Numbered from the stretch's first letter, positions 19,863-29,444 are shown. The stretch is 64,000 bases of DNA from Roseibium album (GCA_001404055.1 CXTY01000006.1:19-64018); one strand, 5' to 3'. Made by a program: numbers and translations. The notes: generated from the sequence alone by a model not told the origin.

Positions 19863-20785
19863 TGGCAGAAAAACTGGCGCTGGTGGGCATCGGCAAGATT
19901 GCCCGCGACCAGCATATTCCTGCGATTTCGTCCAATTCAGACTGGGCGCTTGAGGCAACCGTTAGCCGTAACGCGTCTGTTGATGGTGTCGAGAATTTTG
20001 AAACGCTCGACGGAATGCTGGAAGCAAGACCGGACATCACCACCGTTTCCCTGGCGATCCCACCACAACCGCGTTTTGAATATGCAGCCAAAGCCCTGAA
20101 GGCCGGCAGGCATGTGATGCTGGAGAAACCGCCGGGACAGAGCCTTGCCGAATGCTTTGCTTTGGAGGCAATGGCAGAAGAACAGGGTGTAACCCTTTTT
20201 GCGACCTGGCACTCACGCTACGCAGACTGTGTTCCAGACCTGAAATCCTGGCTGGCGGATCGAACAATCAAACGTTTGAAGATCACCTGGAAAGAAGATG
20301 TACGTCGATGGCATCCCGGCCAGGAGTGGATTTGGGAACCGGGCGGGATGGGCGTGTTCGATCCAGGCATCAATGCGTTGTCGATCTTGACCGAAATCTT
20401 GCCCTATTCCGTCCACTTGTCTGAAGCTGCACTGGAATTTCCTGATAATCGGGCAACGCCAATCGCAGCCAACATGACCTTCGTTGATCCGATGGGCGCT
20501 GACATGAGCGCCGAATTCGACTGGCGCCACGAAGGTTTGCAAACCTGGAATATCGAGGTTGAAACAGACCAGGGACGTGCACACCTCTCACTCGGCGGCG
20601 AGAAACTTGAGATTGACGGCGAACTCGTCAAACATGGTTCCAACAATGAATACGCAAATCTCTACGCGCGCATGGCGGAATTGGTGAAAACGGGCCGAAG
20701 CGACATGGATCTGTCACCGCTGATTCATGTTTGTGATGCGTTTTCACTTGGTCGCCGCGTTGCGGCAGAGCCCTTTCACTTCTGA
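19862..20785 (+). CDS. Gfo/Idh/MocA-family D-galactose/L-arabinose 1-dehydrogenase
   Basis: 307-residue NAD(P)-dependent dehydrogenase that would oxidise L-arabinose or D-galactose to the lactone, the first step of the oxidative route. The N-terminal nucleotide-binding motif is LALVGIGKIARDQHIPAI and the EKP motif is MLEKPPGQ near residue 88. The WIWEPGGMGVFDPGINALSI segment matches the AraA-type enzyme of Azospirillum. The ATG at 19862 overlaps the preceding stop by one base (TGATG). The position in the chvE-gguABC operon supports the substrate assignment. Confidence 0.88.
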   Translation: MAEKLALVGIGKIARDQHIPAISSNSDWALEATVSRNASVDGVENFETLDGMLEARPDITTVSLAIPPQPRFEYAAKALKAGRHVMLEKPPGQSLAECFALEAMAEEQGVTLFATWHSRYADCVPDLKSWLADRTIKRLKITWKEDVRRWHPGQEWIWEPGGMGVFDPGINALSILTEILPYSVHLSEAALEFPDNRATPIAANMTFVDPMGADMSAEFDWRHEGLQTWNIEVETDQGRAHLSLGGEKLEIDGELVKHGSNNEYANLYARMAELVKTGRSDMDLSPLIHVCDAFSLGRRVAAEPFHF

Positions 20786-20812
20786 TCCGAATTTGAAATC
20801 CGAAAGTTGGTC

Positions 20813-22321
20813 ATGACATTTAAACCGCTTGGAAAACACCTCATTGCCGGAAACTGGGTTGCGAGCGCTGATACATTCAGCTCAGAACCGGCGCACGGCG
20901 ATGCGTATCAATACTCTGTCGGAACCCCCGAACTGGTGGATACAGCGTGCCGGGCGGCCGAAGCGGCGTTTTGGAGCTACGGCTATTCGTCCAGAGAAGA
21001 CCGCGCGAAGTTCCTGAACGCGATTGCTGATGAAATTGAGGCAAGGGCTGATGCCATCACCGAGATTGGAACTTCGGAAACCGGCCTTCCTGAAGGCCGT
21101 CTTCAGGGGGAGCGTGGACGTACAACCGGCCAGCTCCGACTGTTCGCCCAGCACATCTTGAAGGGTGATTACCAGGACAGGCGTCACGATGAAGCTCTGC
21201 CTGACAGGCAGCCATTGCCAAGGCCGGACATCAAGCTTGTTCAAAGGCCAATTGGTCCGGTAGCGGTCTTTGGTGCTTCGAATTTCCCGCTCGCATTTTC
21301 AACAGCGGGTGGTGATACGGCTGCTGCTCTGGCTGCCGGTTGTCCTGTCGTCGTCAAAGGACATTCGGCTCATCCGGGAACTGGAGAAATTGTTGCTGAA
21401 GCCGTTGCTGCGGCGATCAAATCCTGCGGTCTGCATCCGGGCGTCTTTTCCCTGATACAGGGCGGTAATCGCGCCGTTGGGCAAGCGTTGGTCCAGCATC
21501 CCGATATTGCCGCTGTTGGTTTTACCGGCTCTCTAGGTGGTGGCCGCGCGCTCTTTGATCTGTGCGCGCAGCGGCCTGTACCCATTCCCTTCTTTGGAGA
21601 ACTGGGCTCCGTCAATCCGATGTTCTTGCTGCCTGCAGCTCTGGCATCGCGCGGAGAAGCAATAGCCAAGGGTTGGGCCGGTTCTCTGACCATGGGAGCA
21701 GGGCAGTTTTGTACGAACCCCGGAATCGCGCTTGTTGTTGATGGCGTCGATGCTGATACCTTTGTGAAAACAGTGACAGAGGCACTGGGCGATATTGGAA
21801 ATCAAACCATGTTGACGGACGGTATAGCTGACGCTTACCGGTCCGGCGCTCGCCGTGTTTCCGGTAGCAGCGGAATTCGAGAGCTGGTTGGAACGGCATG
21901 TGAGACACGTGACGCAGCCCCATATCTCTTCGAAACAACAGGCGATGCCTGGCTTGCAAATGAAGAGCTTGGCGAAGAAGTGTTCGGTCCCCTTGGAATT
22001 GTTGTCCGGGTGAAAGACGAAGATCAGCTTCGACAAATCGCACACGGTCTTCAGGGGCAGCTAACTTGTACCTTGCATATGGACGATGCCGACAACGAAT
22101 TGGCTGGCTCGTTGATGCCTGTGCTGGAACGTAAGGCAGGCCGGATACTGGCCAACGGATTTCCGACTGGTGTCGAGGTCAGCGAAGCAATGGTACACGG
22201 CGGTCCCTATCCGGCATCGACCAATTTCGGCGCGACATCCGTTGGCACCCTGTCGATCCGCAGGTTTCTGCGCCCGGTCAGTTACCAGAACATGCCGGAC
22301 AACCTGATAAAGGACAAATGA
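20813..22321 (+). CDS. Alpha-ketoglutarate semialdehyde dehydrogenase (ALDH family)
   Basis: 502-residue aldehyde dehydrogenase catalysing the last step of the pentose route, 2-oxoglutarate semialdehyde to 2-oxoglutarate with NAD(P). The motifs are FGASNFPLAFSTAGGD, the cofactor-site VVVKGHSAHPGT, the glutamate region FFGELGSVNPMF and the catalytic cysteine in GQFCTNPG (Cys300). The first residues MTFKPLGKHLIAGNWV are typical of this subfamily. The ATG at 20813 lies 27 bp after the dehydrogenase stop. It is the final gene of the chvE-gguABC catabolic operon. Confidence 0.9.
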   Translation: MTFKPLGKHLIAGNWVASADTFSSEPAHGDAYQYSVGTPELVDTACRAAEAAFWSYGYSSREDRAKFLNAIADEIEARADAITEIGTSETGLPEGRLQGERGRTTGQLRLFAQHILKGDYQDRRHDEALPDRQPLPRPDIKLVQRPIGPVAVFGASNFPLAFSTAGGDTAAALAAGCPVVVKGHSAHPGTGEIVAEAVAAAIKSCGLHPGVFSLIQGGNRAVGQALVQHPDIAAVGFTGSLGGGRALFDLCAQRPVPIPFFGELGSVNPMFLLPAALASRGEAIAKGWAGSLTMGAGQFCTNPGIALVVDGVDADTFVKTVTEALGDIGNQTMLTDGIADAYRSGARRVSGSSGIRELVGTACETRDAAPYLFETTGDAWLANEELGEEVFGPLGIVVRVKDEDQLRQIAHGLQGQLTCTLHMDDADNELAGSLMPVLERKAGRILANGFPTGVEVSEAMVHGGPYPASTNFGATSVGTLSIRRFLRPVSYQNMPDNLIKDK

Positions 22322-22331
22322 ACCAAGGATT

Positions 22332-22357
22332 GGCTGGGCTACGCAGGTAGCTCAGCC
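22332..22357. terminator. Bidirectional terminator between convergent operons
   Basis: 11-bp stem GGCTGGGCTAC / GTAGCTCAGCC (one G-T pair), 4-base loop, followed by CGTTTTCC on the plus strand. It overlaps the last codons of the GntR gene on the other strand. Confidence 0.7.
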
Positions 22358-23058
22358 CGTTTTCCTGCAAGAATGACTTCTTTCATTGCGTCGTATGCCT
22401 CTTCGGCGTTGCCAGCCGTAATAGCTCTGACAATTGCCCGGTGGCCTTCGACAAATTCATGTGCTTCCTGATCATTGCGATCATTTGCCTCTGCCACAAA
22501 GAGCGAATAGAGCGCTGTTTGCACAAGATCGCCCAATGACTGCAGGAAGCGGTTGTCCGACAATTTCAGGATCATCTTGTGAAATTCAAGGTCGGCGACA
22601 GCGATTGCTGCCCGGTCTTTGCCAGTTGCAAGGTTGTCGCAAAGTCGAGACAACGTTTCACACTCTGCGTCGGATGCCCGCCTGGCAGCTTTGCTGGCAG
22701 CTTCCGGCTCAAAGATGAGCCGGATTTCGAACAATTCTTCCAGAAAAGGCTGCGCATTTTTAAGCGCGACGTGCCAGCGCAGAACATCCGGATCAAACAT
22801 GTTCCACTGAGAAGCCGGACGAACGTGTGTACCAACCTTGGCCTTGGATTGGATCAACCCCTTGGCGATCAAAGTTTTTTTGGCCTCTCTCACGACAGTT
22901 CGAGAAACTGTAAACATCTCGGAGATGTCCGGGTCCAAAGGGATCATGCTCTCGGGTGGGTACTCACCGGCAACAATCGCCCTTCCAAGTTGCTCAACAA
23001 CCTGGTCCGTGTGATTACCTATTTGACTTCCCAACCCGCCAGTGGCGACGAATGTCAT
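22339..23058 (-). CDS. GntR-family regulator with FCD domain
   Basis: 239-residue regulator. The ATG at 23058 overlaps the YjfF-like permease stop by four bases (ATGA); the frame is open further upstream, but that start would lie inside the permease gene. The winged HTH spans residues about 15-80 (QLGRAIVAGEYPPES, then FTVSRTVVREAKKTLIAKGLI). An FCD effector domain follows, with the helical ligand-binding segments EIRLIFEPEAASKAAR and DLEFHKMILKLS. It is the last gene of the YtfQRT-YjfF importer operon and probably regulates it in response to the sugar or a sugar acid. Confidence 0.9.
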   Translation of the reverse strand: MTFVATGGLGSQIGNHTDQVVEQLGRAIVAGEYPPESMIPLDPDISEMFTVSRTVVREAKKTLIAKGLIQSKAKVGTHVRPASQWNMFDPDVLRWHVALKNAQPFLEELFEIRLIFEPEAASKAARRASDAECETLSRLCDNLATGKDRAAIAVADLEFHKMILKLSDNRFLQSLGDLVQTALYSLFVAEANDRNDQEAHEFVEGHRAIVRAITAGNAEEAYDAMKEVILAGKRAELPA

Positions 23059-24047
23059 GATTGCGCGGCGAACTCGGTCGCTGGTTTTTTGCGCAGCGTC
23101 GTTGCCCAAGTTAAACCTTTCTGAAGCAAGATGAACCCAAAGAGCAGACCGCCTATCACGATTTTGGTCCACCAACTCGATAATGTTCCGTCAAACACGA
23201 TAAACGTTTGTATCAACCCCATTATCAATATGCCAAAGAAAGTACCGGCGACAAATCCCGATCCACCGGTGAGAAGAGTCCCGCCAATCACGACCGCTGC
23301 AATTGCATCAAGTTCGACGCCGACGGTTGCAAGCGAATAACCTGCTGACGTGTAGAGCGAGAAGACAATTCCGGCTAGTCCCGCCAGACCTCCGGACGTC
23401 GCATAGATACCGATAGTGGTCCTTGCAAGCGGAACACCCATCAACCGGGCAGTCGAGAGACCGCCACCAATCGCGTAGATGTTCTGTCCAAATCGCGTAC
23501 GGTGTGCCACCACAACAGCAGCCGCGAACGTTAGCAGCATGATAATACCCGTCAGCCGGAAACGTCCGCCACTGGGAGCTTTCCAGTACAGAGACTGAAG
23601 CGTGTCGTAAAACTCGTGGGTAATCGGAACACTGTCCGTAGACAGAACGTAAGCTGCGCCTCGCGCCAGAAACATGCCTGCAAGCGTGACGATAAAGGGA
23701 GGCATCTCCAGGTAGTGGATCATCGCTCCCATCGAAGCGCCAAAAGAGACAGTGATGACCAGCACCAGCACGAAGGCGAAAAGCGGATGGATCGATGTGT
23801 CGCGCAAAATCACGGCCAGAAATACGCCCGTGAATGCAATGACCGACCCAACGGAAAGATCGATTCCTCCAGACAGGATAACGAAGGTCATTCCGACTGC
23901 TGCTATTCCCAAAAAGGCATTGTCAGTCAACAAGTTGGCGAGCACACGTGTCGACAGCATCGCGGGGTACTGATAGGCGCAAAGCGTATAGGCCAGCACG
24001 AATGTGGCGATCGTGACCAGCAGCGGCCAATGGGTCGAGCGTATCAT
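23055..24047 (-). CDS. yjfF: Galactofuranose-type ABC transporter permease YjfF
   Basis: 330-residue inner-membrane permease of the CUT2 class with about ten transmembrane segments and the family segment SGGIDLSVGSVIAF near residue 60. Its start overlaps the preceding permease stop by four bases. A two-permease CUT2 importer with a YtfQ-type binding protein is the arrangement of the galactofuranose importer YtfQRT-YjfF. It probably forms a heterodimer with the YtfT-like subunit. Confidence 0.88.
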   Translation of the reverse strand: MIRSTHWPLLVTIATFVLAYTLCAYQYPAMLSTRVLANLLTDNAFLGIAAVGMTFVILSGGIDLSVGSVIAFTGVFLAVILRDTSIHPLFAFVLVLVITVSFGASMGAMIHYLEMPPFIVTLAGMFLARGAAYVLSTDSVPITHEFYDTLQSLYWKAPSGGRFRLTGIIMLLTFAAAVVVAHRTRFGQNIYAIGGGLSTARLMGVPLARTTIGIYATSGGLAGLAGIVFSLYTSAGYSLATVGVELDAIAAVVIGGTLLTGGSGFVAGTFFGILIMGLIQTFIVFDGTLSSWWTKIVIGGLLFGFILLQKGLTWATTLRKKPATEFAAQS

Positions 24048-25087
24048 TGCGTGCTTTCTTTTGCTTCTTTTACGGGTTCGCTCGGCAAGGGCTGTGCAGA
24101 CGCGCGAATGATATAAAGCGCATGCTTCACCGTTGGCGACTGGATGACCAGTATGGCGATGATGATGAGTGCCTTGATGACGAGATTGAATTCTGGAGGC
24201 ATGCCTGAGAGCAAAATCACGGAATTCACCGATTGAATGATCAGGGCTCCAATGAGGGAGGCCAGGATTGAAAACCTTCCGCCAAGCAATGAATTGCCAC
24301 CAATGACAACGGCCAAAATGGCGTCAAGTTCCAGCCATAAGCCGGCATTGTTGGCATCTGCTCCCTTGATATCTGCTGCTACGATGACACCTGCCAAGGC
24401 AGCGCAAAATCCGGAAATCAGATAAACGGAGGTTATGAGCACACGGCTGTTGATGCCGGCCATGCGCGATGAACCTTCATTGATCCCGATTGCCTCAATC
24501 AGCATTCCTAGAGCCGTTTTTCTGACAATGGCGGCAACGGCAAGTCCGAGGAAAACCCAGATCAGGATCGGCGTTGGTATACCCACGACGGTGCCGGATC
24601 CCAGATGGACAAGACCCGGGTTCACGAATGTCAGGATTGTCCCTTCAGTTACCAGCTGGGCGATGCCGCGTCCTGCAACCATGAGCACAAGAGTTGCGAC
24701 AATCGGCTGAATACGTAGCACGGCGACCAGAATCCCGTTCCAGATTCCGCACAACATGCCAACTGCCAACGCTCCCAACAGCGCCGTTTGCCAGCTGTAG
24801 CCGTCAACAACCAAGGAGGCCGCAACCGCACCGGCAATTGCCATGACCGCGCCGACAGAAAGGTCTATTCCCTTGGTCGCGATCACCAGCGTCATGCCGA
24901 TACACAGCAGGGCAGTCGGCGCACCCCGGTTGAGGACATCAATCAGGTTGCCGAAAAGCCTGCCGTTCTGGAATTCAACCCGGAAGAAATCCGGGAAAAC
25001 CAGAAAGTTGAGAAACAGAACCGCTGCCAGGATGATGAGCTGAGGCGTAACCCGCCTCAACGTCGCACGAATTGAGCTAGACATCAT
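24044..25087 (-). CDS. ytfT: Galactofuranose-type ABC transporter permease YtfT
   Basis: 347-residue CUT2 permease with multiple transmembrane helices and the motif ATKGIDLSVGAVMAI near residue 70. It starts within the last codon of the ATPase gene (ATGATG over TGA) and overlaps the next permease by four bases, so the operon is tightly coupled. The C-terminal tail after about residue 325 is charged and probably cytoplasmic. Confidence 0.88.
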   Translation of the reverse strand: MMSSSIRATLRRVTPQLIILAAVLFLNFLVFPDFFRVEFQNGRLFGNLIDVLNRGAPTALLCIGMTLVIATKGIDLSVGAVMAIAGAVAASLVVDGYSWQTALLGALAVGMLCGIWNGILVAVLRIQPIVATLVLMVAGRGIAQLVTEGTILTFVNPGLVHLGSGTVVGIPTPILIWVFLGLAVAAIVRKTALGMLIEAIGINEGSSRMAGINSRVLITSVYLISGFCAALAGVIVAADIKGADANNAGLWLELDAILAVVIGGNSLLGGRFSILASLIGALIIQSVNSVILLSGMPPEFNLVIKALIIIAILVIQSPTVKHALYIIRASAQPLPSEPVKEAKESTQ

Positions 25088-26598
25088 ACGGCCTCCGCAA
25101 GCGGGTCATCAGCAATGGCTCTCACGATGTTTGTTGTGGTGATTTCATCGCCCTTGAGCTCGCTGACCTGCTGTCGGTCACGCAAGACAATCACTCGGTT
25201 TGAATAGGCCACGAGTTCTTCAAGTTCGGAGGAAGCAACCAAAAGTGCCATGCCGTCTTCGCGGAGGCGTTCAATCAGCGCAATGATCTCAGCGTGCGCG
25301 CCTACATCAATTCCTCGCGTTGGTTCGTCCAAAATGAGGAAAGACGGATTCGTCGCAAGCCATCTTGCAAGCAGAGCTTTTTGCTGATTGCCACCCGAAA
25401 GCAATCGGATCGGCATGTCGAGGCTGGCCAGACGTATATCAAGCGCCTTGACGTAAGCCTCTGCAAGTTCATTAACTTTGGACTTGGGCAAAGGCCTGAA
25501 CCATCCCTGCCTCGCCTGAAGTGCCAGGACAATGTTTTCCCGAACAGATAGGTCCCCAACGATGCCGTCGCTCTTGCGGTCTTCGGGACACATGGCAAAT
25601 CGCTGGGAAACCGCCTCTCTTGGACTTCGGAGAGCAATTTTCTGACCCTCCAACAGAACTTCCCCTTGATCGGCCTGAACTGCACCAAAAATCAGGTTTG
25701 CTGTTTCCGTTCGGCCCGATCCTAAAAGCCCAGCCAATCCGACGACTTCGCCTTTTCGAATTGTCAGATCAAATGGTTCAATCATGCCTCGGCGCCCGAG
25801 ATTTCGGATCTCAAGAAGCGTGTCGCCCGTTTCAGCAGGAGCACGGTCCTGTATTCTGTCTTCAAGTTGGCGGCCAAGCATCAACGTAATGATTTCCGTT
25901 TGCGTGGTATTGGCCAGAGTTCGTGTTCCGATCAGCCGGCCATTGCGCAGCACAGTGGCACGATCGGAGATCTCGAAGACCTGATCCAGAAAGTGTGTAA
26001 TGAAAACAATCGCAAGGCCGCGCGCCTTGAGTTTTTCTATAACCGAGAAAAGAAGCTCGACTTCATCCCGGTCAAGGCTCGCAGTTGGTTCGTCCAGAAT
26101 GAGGACCTTGCCCGAAAGCTCGACGGCTCGCGCGATGGCAACAACTTGTTGAATTGCTACCGAATACGTGGAAAGAGGCTCTGATGGGTCGATAGACAGG
26201 CCGAATTCGGCCAACAATTCCCGTGACATTTCCAGCATGCGTTTTTGTGAAATCAGCCCTCTGCGTGTGGGCTGGCGACCAAGGAACAGGTTCTCTGCAA
26301 CGGTCATGTTCGGAAGGAGGTTAACTTCCTGATAGACCGTACCGATACCGAATTTTTGGCTGTCCTGCGTGCTTTGAGGAGAAATTTCTTCATTTTCGAG
26401 AATGATCGAGCCACCGTCGCGTCGATAGGCACCTGTTAGACATTTGATCAATGTCGATTTTCCGGCGCCATTCTCACCAAGCAGTGCATGAACCTCACCT
26501 GGATATAGAGCCAGGTCGACTGCATCCAAAGCAATTGCACCTGGAAAAAACTTTGAAATCCCTCTGCATTCCAGCACAGGGCTTAGATCACTTGCCAT
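25084..26598 (-). CDS. ytfR: Galactofuranose-type ABC transporter ATP-binding protein YtfR
   Basis: 504-residue double ATPase. The first domain has Walker [10 protein letters not shown] near residue 41, signature-like STYSVAIQQVVAIARA and Walker [13 protein letters not shown]. The second has [24 protein letters not shown] and [12 protein letters not shown]. The FITHFLDQVFEISDR segment is characteristic of the YtfR branch. It lies 83 bp after the binding-protein gene, with an intercistronic hairpin between them. Confidence 0.88.
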   Translation of the reverse strand: MASDLSPVLECRGISKFFPGAIALDAVDLALYPGEVHALLGENGAGKSTLIKCLTGAYRRDGGSIILENEEISPQSTQDSQKFGIGTVYQEVNLLPNMTVAENLFLGRQPTRRGLISQKRMLEMSRELLAEFGLSIDPSEPLSTYSVAIQQVVAIARAVELSGKVLILDEPTASLDRDEVELLFSVIEKLKARGLAIVFITHFLDQVFEISDRATVLRNGRLIGTRTLANTTQTEIITLMLGRQLEDRIQDRAPAETGDTLLEIRNLGRRGMIEPFDLTIRKGEVVGLAGLLGSGRTETANLIFGAVQADQGEVLLEGQKIALRSPREAVSQRFAMCPEDRKSDGIVGDLSVRENIVLALQARQGWFRPLPKSKVNELAEAYVKALDIRLASLDMPIRLLSGGNQQKALLARWLATNPSFLILDEPTRGIDVGAHAEIIALIERLREDGMALLVASSELEELVAYSNRVIVLRDRQQVSELKGDEITTTNIVRAIADDPLAEAV

Positions 26599-26638
26599 CT
26601 ATTGGCATCCCCCGAAGTCCGCATTCCGCTGTCACATT

Positions 26639-26675
26639 TCCCATCGCCGGGTGGTCTCACCATCCGGCGATGGGA
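26639..26675 (-). terminator. Intercistronic stem-loop after ytfQ
   Basis: 12-bp perfect stem TCCCATCGCCGG / CCGGCGATGGGA with a 13-base loop in the ytfQ-ytfR gap. It lacks a following T-run on the minus strand, so mRNA stabilisation is more likely than full termination. Confidence 0.7.
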
Positions 26676-26681
26676 GCTGGA

Positions 26682-27635
26682 TCAGTAGCCCAAGTATCTT
26701 TTGGTCTCATAGATGTGCTTGTTGTCATCTTTGAGAGTATACAGCTTGGACTCGGTCTGGATCCACTTGGGAGGAACAACACCATTGGAGAAGTAGGCAT
26801 CAAGCGCATCAAACGCAGGGCCTGCCATGTTAGGTGTTAATTCGACTGTGGCATTGGCTTCGCCCTCGAGCATGGCCAGATGGATGTCCGGAACTGAGTC
26901 GATGGACACGATCTTGATGTCTTCGCCAGGTTTCAGACCGGCTTCCTTGATCGCCTGAATGGCACCAACTGCCATGTCATCGTTGTGGGCATAAAGGGCG
27001 CAGATGTTTTCGCCGCCAACCGCCTTCAGGAAACTTTCCATCACGACTTTGCCCTGGCTACGGGTAAAGTCACCCGTCTGACTACGGACGATCTTCAGGT
27101 TGTCGCTACCTGCGATACCTTCTTCAAATCCGTTTTTCCTGTCGATGGCCGGTGAAGACCCGGTCGTTCCCTGAAGTTCAACGATGTCGCACTTGGCACC
27201 TGCCATCTCGTCGACAAGCCACTTGCCGGCGACGCGGCCTTCATGAACAAGATCAGAAGTGACGGCAGTCATATAAAGGTCGTCAGAAGCATCGACGGTA
27301 CGATCAAGAAGGATAACCGGAATTTCGGATTCCTTGGCTTCTTCAAGAACCTCGTCCCAACCAGTTGCCACAACCGGTGCAATCAGGATCGCGTCAACGC
27401 CCTGGGCGATGAACGACCGAAGCGCCTTGATCTGGTTTTCCTGTTTCTGTTGGGCGTCAGCGAACTTCAGATTGATGCCGCGTTTTTCCGCTTCCTGCTT
27501 GGTCACGGTTGTCTCTGCCGCTCTCCAACCGGACTCAGATCCGATTTGAGAAAAACCGATTGTCAGATCGGCGGCCATTACGGACGCCGGGACAAAAGCC
27601 ATTGCACTGGCAATGAGCATTGCCTTGAATTTCAT
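26682..27635 (-). CDS. ytfQ: Galactofuranose-type periplasmic binding protein YtfQ
   Basis: 317-residue periplasmic sugar-binding protein. The ATG at 27635 follows GGAGGTGACT. The signal peptide MKFKAMLIASAMAFVPASVMA is followed by ADLTIGFSQIGSESGWRAAE, the conserved opening of YtfQ proteins. KALRSFIAQGVDAILIAPVV, VILLDRTVD and YAHNDDMAVGAIQAIKEAG are further family landmarks. The likely ligand is galactofuranose or a related furanose sugar, by analogy with E. coli YtfQ. It is the first gene of the operon ytfQ-ytfR-ytfT-yjfF-gntR. Confidence 0.9.
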   Translation of the reverse strand: MKFKAMLIASAMAFVPASVMAADLTIGFSQIGSESGWRAAETTVTKQEAEKRGINLKFADAQQKQENQIKALRSFIAQGVDAILIAPVVATGWDEVLEEAKESEIPVILLDRTVDASDDLYMTAVTSDLVHEGRVAGKWLVDEMAGAKCDIVELQGTTGSSPAIDRKNGFEEGIAGSDNLKIVRSQTGDFTRSQGKVVMESFLKAVGGENICALYAHNDDMAVGAIQAIKEAGLKPGEDIKIVSIDSVPDIHLAMLEGEANATVELTPNMAGPAFDALDAYFSNGVVPPKWIQTESKLYTLKDDNKHIYETKRYLGY

Positions 27636-28091
27636 AGTCACCTCCACAAGGTATTTTTTCCTCACGCATTTATTAAGTATTACTTTATTACTTTTGTAAA
27701 GTGCGGAAAATCAAGCCTTTTGAAGTGATCTTATAAGGTATTGAAATATATTAGTTATTTTTATTAAGTTGAATGTCATGAGTGTATATTTCCAAGGAAT
27801 GACGACGAATGGGAGGCGAAATCACAGCGCAAAAACATGTCAAAAAGTGGATTTCCTGAAGGCCACTCCGCGCGTTGGCGGCAAGAAAATCAATGGGCAT
27901 GCGGGTCTCATTAAGTGGTTGTGTTTTCAGTTTCTGAATGTTGTCGAAGAGGATTGCGCGGAGCGGTCGACACAGGTCTTAGGCACTTCGAAGTGGCGAA
28001 GTAATAGCGGTGCGCAACGTGTGACGCTGCGCCATACAAAAACAGCCCGGAACTCCTGGAGCCCGGGCTGTTGTCTTTTGATTCTGAATTC
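27636..28091. other. Intergenic region with ytfQ promoter and oxidoreductase terminator
   Basis: About 455 bp without a credible gene. The left, AT-rich third must hold the leftward ytfQ promoter. A short palindrome AAGTATTACTT at 27675-27685 is a weak candidate for the GntR site. The right end carries the terminator of the oxidoreductase gene. A 108-codon ORF crossing this region spans the terminator and resembles nothing I know. Confidence 0.5.
28042..28071 (-). terminator. Rho-independent terminator of the oxidoreductase gene
   Basis: 9-bp stem ACAGCCCGG / CCGGGCTGT with inner CTCC/GGAG pairing. On the minus strand it is followed by TTTTTG, 20 bp past the oxidoreductase stop. Confidence 0.85.
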
Positions 28092-29252
28092 TTAACCGTC
28101 CAGTTTCACCCAGGCAGCATTTCTGGCAGAAGAGCGAACGCAGGCGTCGATGAAACGTACACCGGCAAGACCATCTCCAATGCCTGGCACCAGGTTCGGA
28201 AGTTCCTTGCCTTGCTGGCGCTCACGGATGACGTCAGCTGCATCCTTATAAAGGTTGGCGAACCCTTCCAGATAACCTTCCGGATGGCCCGGTGGAATGC
28301 GTGTTGCTGGTGCGATGCTATCCGACATGCCTGCACCACCGCGCGTGATGATCCGCTTGGGTTCACCAAATGGTGTGACATGGAGATAGTTCGGGTTTTC
28401 CTGGTGCCATTCCAGACCACCCTTGTCTCCATAGACGCGGATCTTGAGATTGTTCTCATTGCCAGGTGCGACCTGAGAGCACCAGAGCATGCCGCGGGCA
28501 CCGCCATCGAAACGCAGCATCACGTGGGCATTATCGTCAACTTGCCGACCTGGCACAAAGGACTGCAGATCAGCCGCGAGGCTCTCTGCGGAAAGCCCGG
28601 TTACGAAACAGGCGAGATTGTAGGCATGCGTACCGATGTCGCCGGTTGAACCGCCAGCCCCAGACCGCGTGGGGTCGGTGCGCCAGTCAGCCTGCTTGTT
28701 GCTCTGTTCAACTGTCAGCCAGTCCTGCGGGTATTCAACCTGGACAACACGCAGAGTGCCGAGGTCACCGTTTTGAATCAGTTCCCGAGCCTGGCGTACC
28801 ATCGGATAGCCGGTGTAATTATGGGTCAGGAAGAAGAGGGACTCTGAGGTTTCTGCTGCTTTTGCGAGTTTCTTCGCATCGGCGAGTGTTGATGTCAGCG
28901 GCTTGTCGCAGATAACGTGGATGCCACGTTTCAAAAACGCCTTCGCTGCCGGGTAGTGCACGTGATTTGGAGTCACGATTGCAACGGCCTCGATGCCATC
29001 TTTTAACCGCGCTTCACGCTTGGCCATATCCTCGAAAGACGAATAAATGCGATCTTCCTTGAGACCGAGTGCCCGCCCGGAATCCTGCGCTTTTTCGGGC
29101 GTGGAGGACAATGCACCTGCCACCAGCTCATAGCGTCCGTCAATCCGGGAGGCGATCCGGTGAACGGCTCCGATAAAGGCATCCTTGCCACCGCCAACCA
29201 TGCCAAGCCGGATCGGGCGCGCCTGCGGATTATCTTTTCCTTCAATTGCCAT
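28092..29252 (-). CDS. Gfo/Idh/MocA-family oxidoreductase
   Basis: 386-residue NAD(P)-dependent dehydrogenase of unknown sugar or inositol-type substrate. The Rossmann motif is [20 protein letters not shown] near residue 14 and the catalytic EKP-equivalent is [16 protein letters not shown] near residue 115. The substrate-domain motif is [20 protein letters not shown]. The start (MAIEGKDN) follows CAGGAGAAGCC. It has its own promoter with a TGTAATCGATTACA palindrome, but lies directly downstream of the TIM-barrel isomerase gene and the third CUT2 importer, so the three probably form one catabolic unit. Confidence 0.87.
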   Translation of the reverse strand: MAIEGKDNPQARPIRLGMVGGGKDAFIGAVHRIASRIDGRYELVAGALSSTPEKAQDSGRALGLKEDRIYSSFEDMAKREARLKDGIEAVAIVTPNHVHYPAAKAFLKRGIHVICDKPLTSTLADAKKLAKAAETSESLFFLTHNYTGYPMVRQARELIQNGDLGTLRVVQVEYPQDWLTVEQSNKQADWRTDPTRSGAGGSTGDIGTHAYNLACFVTGLSAESLAADLQSFVPGRQVDDNAHVMLRFDGGARGMLWCSQVAPGNENNLKIRVYGDKGGLEWHQENPNYLHVTPFGEPKRIITRGGAGMSDSIAPATRIPPGHPEGYLEGFANLYKDAADVIRERQQGKELPNLVPGIGDGLAGVRFIDACVRSSARNAAWVKLDG

Positions 29253-29295
29253 CTGGCTTCTCCTGTTTACGCCGACTGTATCAATACGCTCGCTC

Positions 29296-29309
29296 TGTAA
29301 TCGATTACA
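29296..29309. promoter_or_regulatory. LacI-type operator upstream of the oxidoreductase gene
   Basis: Perfect 14-bp palindrome TGTAATCGATTACA, 44 bp before the oxidoreductase start. The outer half-site TGTAA matches the three operators at 34344-34402, so the LacI protein of 34492-35526 or a paralogue may bind both. Confidence 0.65.
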
Positions 29310-29444
29310 TTTTTATATAGAAGTCCAGTCCTATGGAAGCGCTTGAATGCAATTCCGATGAACGAGAACTCTTTCACTCGCGTGCATGATCTATCCTTCG
29401 GTATAGATGGCTGATCTGACACAGGGCGAATTTTGCTCAAGACC

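Noticed and set aside
27769-28095. 108-codon plus-strand ORF between ytfQ and the oxidoreductase gene
   Set aside because: It runs through the oxidoreductase terminator, has no ribosome-binding site and no recognisable family.
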